A stretch of 10,931 nt of DNA, taken from assembly GCA_011321895.1 (NCBI GenBank), contig DROK01000131.1, positions 1 to 10,931 of the forward strand, in the 5' to 3' direction. This document shows, in pieces, positions 6,835 through 10,931 of the stretch; the first letter of the stretch is position 1; every line of letters starts with the position of its first letter. The position numbers and the translations under genes are program-made. This DNA comes from Thermodesulfatator atlanticus (GTDB lineage: Bacteria; Desulfobacterota; Thermodesulfobacteria; Thermodesulfobacteriales; Thermodesulfatatoraceae). The notes below the pieces were generated by a model. It had not been told where the DNA came from. It worked only from the letters and a program-made list of their open reading frames with translations, and ran no database searches.

Positions 6835-9342
6835 ATGATTTATAACCGGATATCTTCCCTACCAAAAGGGTCTACTTCTCCGTTTGTCTTTAAAATCGAG
6901 GCCTCGGCCGGGGCCGGGAAAACTTACCGCTTAACCCAGAGGTTTTTAGAAATTCTGGCCACCCTTGCCCCTGCGCCCCAGCACCTGCGCTCGGTGGTGG
7001 CCATTACCTTCACCAACAAGGCCGCCTGTGAGATGAAGGAGCGCCTGGTGCGCACCCTCAAAGAGATCGCTTTGGGGACCCCTTACGGCCAGCAGTTTGC
7101 CGAAAAAACGGGCTTTTCTCCGCAGGCCGCCAGACAATGGCTGGAGCTGATTTTTGAACACTATCATGACCTTCAGGTCCGCACCATTGATTCCCTGGTC
7201 TTTACCATCTTAAAAGGAGTGGCCCTGGAGGCCGGACTCAGGCCGGATCTGGAAGCGGAACTCAAAGAAGACGTCCTGCTCGCCCGGGCTTATGACCGTT
7301 TACTCCTTTCCCTGCGAGACGGCTCTCTGGCGCTGCGAGACGTCTTCCGGGAGGTCCTTTTGGCGTATCTTGAAATAGAGACCAAAGGGGGGTTTAACCC
7401 GGAAAAGGGGATCCGTAAGACCCTCCTTGATCTTTTCCGGTACGAACTGAAAGGAAGACCCCTTGAGGCAAACCAGGAGGAATGCCCCCTTTCAGCCCTG
7501 GAAGAAAAGGTGAAACAGGCCGCCTTTCAGTTTCTTCAGGCGGTCAAAGAGCGGGGGTTTGTTTTTCGTTATCCTTCCTGGCAGGTCAAATTTGAAGACC
7601 CCATTGATAATTTTTCCGCCACCCCTTTCTGGAAGAACTTCGCCTGGGAGCTTTTTAAGGCCTCCCGCAAAGACGAAGAGCTAGAAAACCTTTACACCCG
7701 CTTTAAACAGCTCCTTGAGGAATATCTCCTGGCGCGCGCCATTATAAGGCTTGTCCCTTACGCCCGCCTTTACGAATTTTTGAAGGCCGAACTGGAACGC
7801 CTCCGGCGTCAGGAAGGGTTAATTCACGGTGGCGGCTGGGTGGAGATAGTGGAAAAGATCCTGCGTGCCGAGGGCGTGCCGCTGGTGTACTGCAAGCTGG
7901 GGGCCAAATTTCGGCATTTTCTCATTGATGAGTTTCAGGACACCAGCCGGCAACAGTGGGAGGCCTTAAGGCCGCTGGTGGAAGAGGCCCTCTCCACCGG
8001 GGGGACGCTTACTTACGTCGGGGACGTAAAGCAGGCCATTTATGTCTGGCGTGGCGGTGACCCGGTCCTCTTCAGCGAGGCGGCCAGGGATTTGCCCGTG
8101 CCCCTTATCGAAGAGCCCCTGCTCTATAACTGGCGGGCCAGGGAGGAGCTGGTCACCTTTAACAATACCTTTTTCTCCCTCCTGGCTGACGAAGGGGTGG
8201 CGCGCCTGATAGCCCAGCGTTTTCTCTACGGCCAGAAGAAAGAGGGAAGAAACTGCCCTTACGTGGCCGAATTTGCTGAGACCATTGCCGCCACCTTTGC
8301 CAAGGTTTCCCAGAAGGTCCCTGAAAACCGCCCCGGGGGGCAGGTTGAAATCGTGACCCTTACCGGGGAAACGGCCCTTGAGATAAAAGAGAACACCCTG
8401 GATAGCCTGAGGAAGTTTCTGCCCCCTGTCTTTCGGGAATATGCAGGCCAGGGGGAAGTGGCCATCCTGGTCAGGACCAACGATCAGGCCGAGGAAGTGG
8501 CCAAATTGCTCTTTGAGCTGGAAATCCCCGCCATTACGGAAAACGCCCTGCGGCTGGCCAACTCTCCCCTTATCAGGGCCCTGATTTCTCTGCTCACCTT
8601 CCTCGATTACCCCCTGCACGACGTGGCCCTGGTGGGCTTCCTTAGAAGTCCTATCGCGCAGGGATATTTTAAGCTCCCGCCCCATTTCTGGCGGGAAAGG
8701 CTTGGCGCCGGCCCCCTGGTTGAGCTTTTGAAAGAGCTGGACCAGGCTGGCTATAACCGATACCTGAAGCCCCTCCTTGAAAAGGTCGGCTTTCTTTCCC
8801 CCTACGACCTGGTGCGCGAGATTTTTGACACCTTTCGTTTGTATGAACGTTTTCCCGAAGAGGAGGCCTTTTTGCACCGCTTTTTGTCCCTGGTCCTTTC
8901 TTTTGAACAGGACGGGGTGGGGCTTTCGGCCTTTCTTGAACGCTGGCAGGAGCGCGGGTTCGAAGAACGCCTCGGGCTGCCGGAAGAACTAGAGGCGGTG
9001 AAGATCTTGACCATTCACGGGGCCAAAGGCCTTGAGTTTGACGTGGTCTTTCTTCCCTTCCTCCACTGGGAACCCAAAGTGCCCCGGCTGGTAACGCTGG
9101 CCGAAGGCCGGCTCGGCTACGTACAACAACCCTACCCCGGCCCTATCCGGGAAAAAGTCTTAAAGGATAAGGCGGAGCAGGCCCTGGAGAGCCTCAACCT
9201 CCTTTACGTGGCTTTTACCCGGGCCAAGGAACGGCTTTATCTTTTTGTGCCGGAGAAGGCCCCGGAGCGGGCCCGGTTTGGGACCGCGGACGTGGTGCGT
9301 TATTTTCTGGAAAGATTGGGGTATTTGGGCCGTGCGTCTTAA
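6835..9342 (+). CDS. RecB/AddA-like UvrD-family (SF1A) DNA helicase lacking a fused nuclease domain
   Basis: This 835-residue protein shows the ordered SF1A helicase motifs: Walker A EASAGAGKTYRL (Lys29, Thr30), motif Ia ITFTNKAACEMK (57-68), motif II LIDEFQDTS (363-371), motif III YVGDVKQAIYVWRGG (394-408), motif IV-like NWRARE (432-437), motif V LTIHGAKGLEFD (725-736) and motif VI LLYVAFTRAKERLY (789-802). This is the signature of RecB/AddA-type subunits that unwind double-strand ends for recombination repair. Such subunits normally run on about 200 residues past motif VI into a PD-(D/E)XK nuclease. Here the frame stops 33 residues after motif VI, and the nuclease appears in the next frame. 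Walker A lies close after the ATG at 6835, supporting that start despite a weak ribosome binding site. No RecC/AddB-like partner lies in the window. Whether it is RecB-like or AddA-like is not settled. Confidence 0.92.
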   Translation: MIYNRISSLPKGSTSPFVFKIEASAGAGKTYRLTQRFLEILATLAPAPQHLRSVVAITFTNKAACEMKERLVRTLKEIALGTPYGQQFAEKTGFSPQAARQWLELIFEHYHDLQVRTIDSLVFTILKGVALEAGLRPDLEAELKEDVLLARAYDRLLLSLRDGSLALRDVFREVLLAYLEIETKGGFNPEKGIRKTLLDLFRYELKGRPLEANQEECPLSALEEKVKQAAFQFLQAVKERGFVFRYPSWQVKFEDPIDNFSATPFWKNFAWELFKASRKDEELENLYTRFKQLLEEYLLARAIIRLVPYARLYEFLKAELERLRRQEGLIHGGGWVEIVEKILRAEGVPLVYCKLGAKFRHFLIDEFQDTSRQQWEALRPLVEEALSTGGTLTYVGDVKQAIYVWRGGDPVLFSEAARDLPVPLIEEPLLYNWRAREELVTFNNTFFSLLADEGVARLIAQRFLYGQKKEGRNCPYVAEFAETIAATFAKVSQKVPENRPGGQVEIVTLTGETALEIKENTLDSLRKFLPPVFREYAGQGEVAILVRTNDQAEEVAKLLFELEIPAITENALRLANSPLIRALISLLTFLDYPLHDVALVGFLRSPIAQGYFKLPPHFWRERLGAGPLVELLKELDQAGYNRYLKPLLEKVGFLSPYDLVREIFDTFRLYERFPEEEAFLHRFLSLVLSFEQDGVGLSAFLERWQERGFEERLGLPEELEAVKILTIHGAKGLEFDVVFLPFLHWEPKVPRLVTLAEGRLGYVQQPYPGPIREKVLKDKAEQALESLNLLYVAFTRAKERLYLFVPEKAPERARFGTADVVRYFLERLGYLGRAS

Positions 9343-9883
9343 AATCAGGGTGCGTTCCTACGATCTGGAGATGCTTGGTGAGCGGAGCCGGGAGATCAGT
9401 TACGGTGAACTGGCGCACCAGGCCCTTTATTTCCTGGAACCCCTCCCGCCGGGATACCATCTCAAAGAACTGAAGCCCGCCCTGAAAAAGGCCATCGACC
9501 GGGCGCTGGCCCTGGCGGATCCCCGCTTCCGGGAAGAATTTGCCCAGGCAAGGGATTTTCTTTTCAGGGTCCTGGCGCGGGCGTTGAGTCTTAAGGAAGT
9601 CAAGCCTTTCTTTGCCCAGGGGGCCAAGGCCCTTTGCGAACAGGAATTCCAGGACGAAGCAGGGCAACTGCACCGTCTTGACCGGCTCGTCTTTTTAGGA
9701 GACGAATTGGTCCTCCTTGAATACAAACTGGGGGGAAGACGCAGGGCCCACTGGGAACAGGTAGGGCTCTATCAAAAGGTCCTTACCGAAATTTTCGGGA
9801 AAAGACCGCGGGCCTATCTGTTTTATCTGGAAGAGCCGGCCCTGGTGGACGTGGACCGGGTCCACCAGAGGCCTCTCCTGTGA
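9332..9883 (+). CDS. RecB-like PD-(D/E)XK nuclease domain, in a separate frame from the helicase
   Basis: Starting at GTG 9332 gives 183 residues. Visible RecB-nuclease motifs are SYGELAHQAL (His29), RLDRLVFLGDELVLLEYK with Asp117 and Glu130-x-Lys132, and HWEQVGLYQKVL with the conserved Gln143 and Tyr147. Together these match the metal-dependent active site of RecB/AddA/Cas4-type nucleases. The frame is +1 relative to the helicase, whose TAA (9340-9342) it overlaps by 11 bases. GTG 9332 is preceded by GGGG and TTTGGG, so a coupled restart is possible. An upstream ATG at 9245 would add about 29 Arg/Pro/Trp-rich residues that merely shadow the helicase frame. It could instead be the C-terminus of a single protein broken by a natural or sequencing frameshift: removing one base from GGGG or GGG at 9317-9328 would join them into about 1015 residues, a normal size for fused enzymes. 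It ends one base before the purL stop. Confidence 0.8.
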   Translation: MRLKIRVRSYDLEMLGERSREISYGELAHQALYFLEPLPPGYHLKELKPALKKAIDRALALADPRFREEFAQARDFLFRVLARALSLKEVKPFFAQGAKALCEQEFQDEAGQLHRLDRLVFLGDELVLLEYKLGGRRRAHWEQVGLYQKVLTEIFGKRPRAYLFYLEEPALVDVDRVHQRPLL

Positions 9884-9884
9884 A

Positions 9885-10931
9885 CTACCAGGCCAGGGGT
9901 TTTTGCCAGCAGGCCTTAAGGGTAAAGATGTTTTCTTCGATCACGGTTTCCCCGCGGCCGTTACGCACCGTAAGCACCGGTTCTGCTACCACCTCGCCGA
10001 TTAAGGCGTACGTGGTACCAGAGAAGAGTTTTTCAAATTCCCGCTGTTTTTCTCTGGGAACGGTGACGATGATCCGGCTGGCTGATTCGGAAAAGAGGAT
10101 GTAATCAGCCCGGTTTTCACCTTCGTAAGGCACCGCCGAAAGGTCTATCACCATCCCCAGCCCGCCCGCAAAGGCCATTTCCGCCAGGGCCACCGCCAGC
10201 CCGCCGTCTGAGCAATCGTGGGCCGCAGAGATAAGACCATAATAAATGGCTTCTCGCAGGCGGAGATACCGTTCCCTGGCTGTGTCTGGCTGCACCCGGG
10301 GTACGCTCTGGCCAACAAAGCCCAGGCTGGCAAAATATTCAGAACCTCCCAATTCCGCCCGCGTTTGGCCCAGGATGTATACCAGCTCACCCGGGGCCTT
10401 GACCTCCATGGTCATGGCCCGGGTCACGTCAGGAATCCGGGCGATGACGGAAAAGAGAAGGGTGGGGGGGACGGAGATCTTTAGGCTCCCGTCAGGCAGC
10501 ACCGTTCCCACCCCGAAGGGGTTTTCTTCCGGACTTAAGCCCAACCCGGTGGCCAGGTAGTCGTTTTTCATGGAGTCCTTGCCGGAGATACAGGGAACCC
10601 CGTAAATTTTGGTGATTTCATAAAGGGCCTTGTTGGCCCGGACCAGCTGGGCCAGTTTGTAATGGCCATCAGGGGTCTTTTCGCTCTGGATAGGGTCACA
10701 CCAGCAGAAATTATCCAGCCCGGCCATGTGTTCCAGGTCAGCCCCCACGCAAACCGCGTTACGCACCGCTTCATCAACGGCGTTCATGACCATCCAGTAA
10801 GTGTCTATGTCTGAAAATTTGGGGCAGATGCCGTGGGCCACCACCAGCCCGTCGAGGCGCTCGAGATCCGGACGTAAAACCGCGGCGTCGCTCGGCCCGT
10901 CATCCAGTACCCCCACCAGGGGCTTGACCAC
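9885..10931 (-). CDS. purL: Phosphoribosylformylglycinamidine synthase, C-terminal part; 5' end beyond the window
   Basis: The frame enters from the right edge and stops at 9885-9887, giving 348 residues of the C-terminal half. PurL makes FGAM from FGAR, ATP and glutamine-derived ammonia in purine synthesis. Diagnostic segments are AHGICPKFSDIDTYWM, AVCVGADLEHMAGLDNFCWC, GVPCISGKDSMKNDY, the AIR-synthase-type C-terminal ISAAHDCSDGGLAVALAEMA, and FSESASRIIVTV. The protein ends about 60 residues after the last segment, with no glutamine amidotransferase domain, so a separate PurQ is expected. The sequence style recalls the long PurL of Desulfovibrio-like bacteria (judged from memory of family features). 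Its stop is separated from the convergent nuclease stop by a single base. Confidence 0.93.
   Translation of the reverse strand: MVKPLVGVLDDGPSDAAVLRPDLERLDGLVVAHGICPKFSDIDTYWMVMNAVDEAVRNAVCVGADLEHMAGLDNFCWCDPIQSEKTPDGHYKLAQLVRANKALYEITKIYGVPCISGKDSMKNDYLATGLGLSPEENPFGVGTVLPDGSLKISVPPTLLFSVIARIPDVTRAMTMEVKAPGELVYILGQTRAELGGSEYFASLGFVGQSVPRVQPDTARERYLRLREAIYYGLISAAHDCSDGGLAVALAEMAFAGGLGMVIDLSAVPYEGENRADYILFSESASRIIVTVPREKQREFEKLFSGTTYALIGEVVAEPVLTVRNGRGETVIEENIFTLKACWQKPLAW

Noticed and set aside
7966..8877. 303-codon open frame on the minus strand
   Set aside because: It lies opposite the helicase gene, whose conserved motifs II-IV occupy the same bases. Its translation is Gly/Gln/Lys-rich without recognisable domains, so it is a codon-bias shadow.
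9245..9331. Upstream ATG as the start of the nuclease gene
   Set aside because: The extra 29 residues (Arg/Pro/Trp-rich) read out of frame through conserved helicase coding sequence and resemble nothing at the N-terminus of RecB nuclease domains; GTG 9332 at the overlap is more plausible.
9337..9343. Programmed +1 frameshift at the helicase stop codon
   Set aside because: The TCT-TAA context would need Ser-tRNA on TCT to re-pair with CTT, unlike the CTT-TGA site of prfB, and no stimulatory upstream Shine-Dalgarno-like element at the right spacing is evident. It is not excluded but is less likely than a restart or a one-base error.
1..10931. CRISPR array, toxin-antitoxin pair, phage or defence island
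   Set aside because: No spaced direct repeats, small gene pairs, integrase, transposase or known defence genes were seen; the RecB-like genes are ordinary repair functions.

Overview
The window is an ordinary-looking stretch of chromosome, densely packed and moderately GC-rich. The best guess for its source is a thermophilic, probably anaerobic bacterium of the Thermodesulfobacteriota (deep-branching sulfate or sulfur metabolisers). This rests on a PurL that resembles the long type known from Desulfovibrio relatives, on Glu/Lys/Arg-rich proteins, and on very tight gene packing. It is an inference from protein character, not from a marker gene. There is no rRNA, tRNA, CRISPR array, insertion sequence or phage gene, and the longest stretch without a gene is 72 bases.

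Layout. (1) Positions 1-429 hold the C-terminal half of a PHP-family phosphoesterase. It runs tail-to-tail, with an 11-base overlap, into an RsuA/RluB-type rRNA pseudouridine synthase on the minus strand (419-1144). (2) A 72-base divergent gap leads to an unrecognised 367-residue protein (1217-2320). It has an exceptionally strong ribosome binding site and is built from two tandem copies of a helical module followed by a basic, probably beta-rich domain. (3) A hairpin and a promoter-like sequence are superimposed at 2322-2379 on the start of a radical SAM protein with a C-terminal helix-hairpin-helix (2356-3513). Two bases later comes a secreted DUF4140/DUF4139-type protein (3516-4955). (4) On the minus strand, a DASS/SLC13-type permease with two RCK_C domains (4952-6787) overlaps that gene by 4 bases. 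(5) Divergently, a RecB/AddA-like superfamily 1 helicase (6835-9342) is followed in another reading frame by its expected PD-(D/E)XK nuclease domain (9332-9883). (6) The 3' part of purL (9885-10931, minus strand) closes the window, one base from the nuclease stop.

Functionally these are mostly unrelated housekeeping units: nucleotide turnover, rRNA modification, purine synthesis, transport and DNA end processing. The points worth a second look are the internally duplicated unknown protein, the terminator-like hairpin whose loop carries the next gene's -10-like box and start codon, the radical SAM gene with no visible uracil-DNA-glycosylase-type partner, and the helicase and nuclease split across two frames. 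I found no clear sign of a novel multi-gene system.
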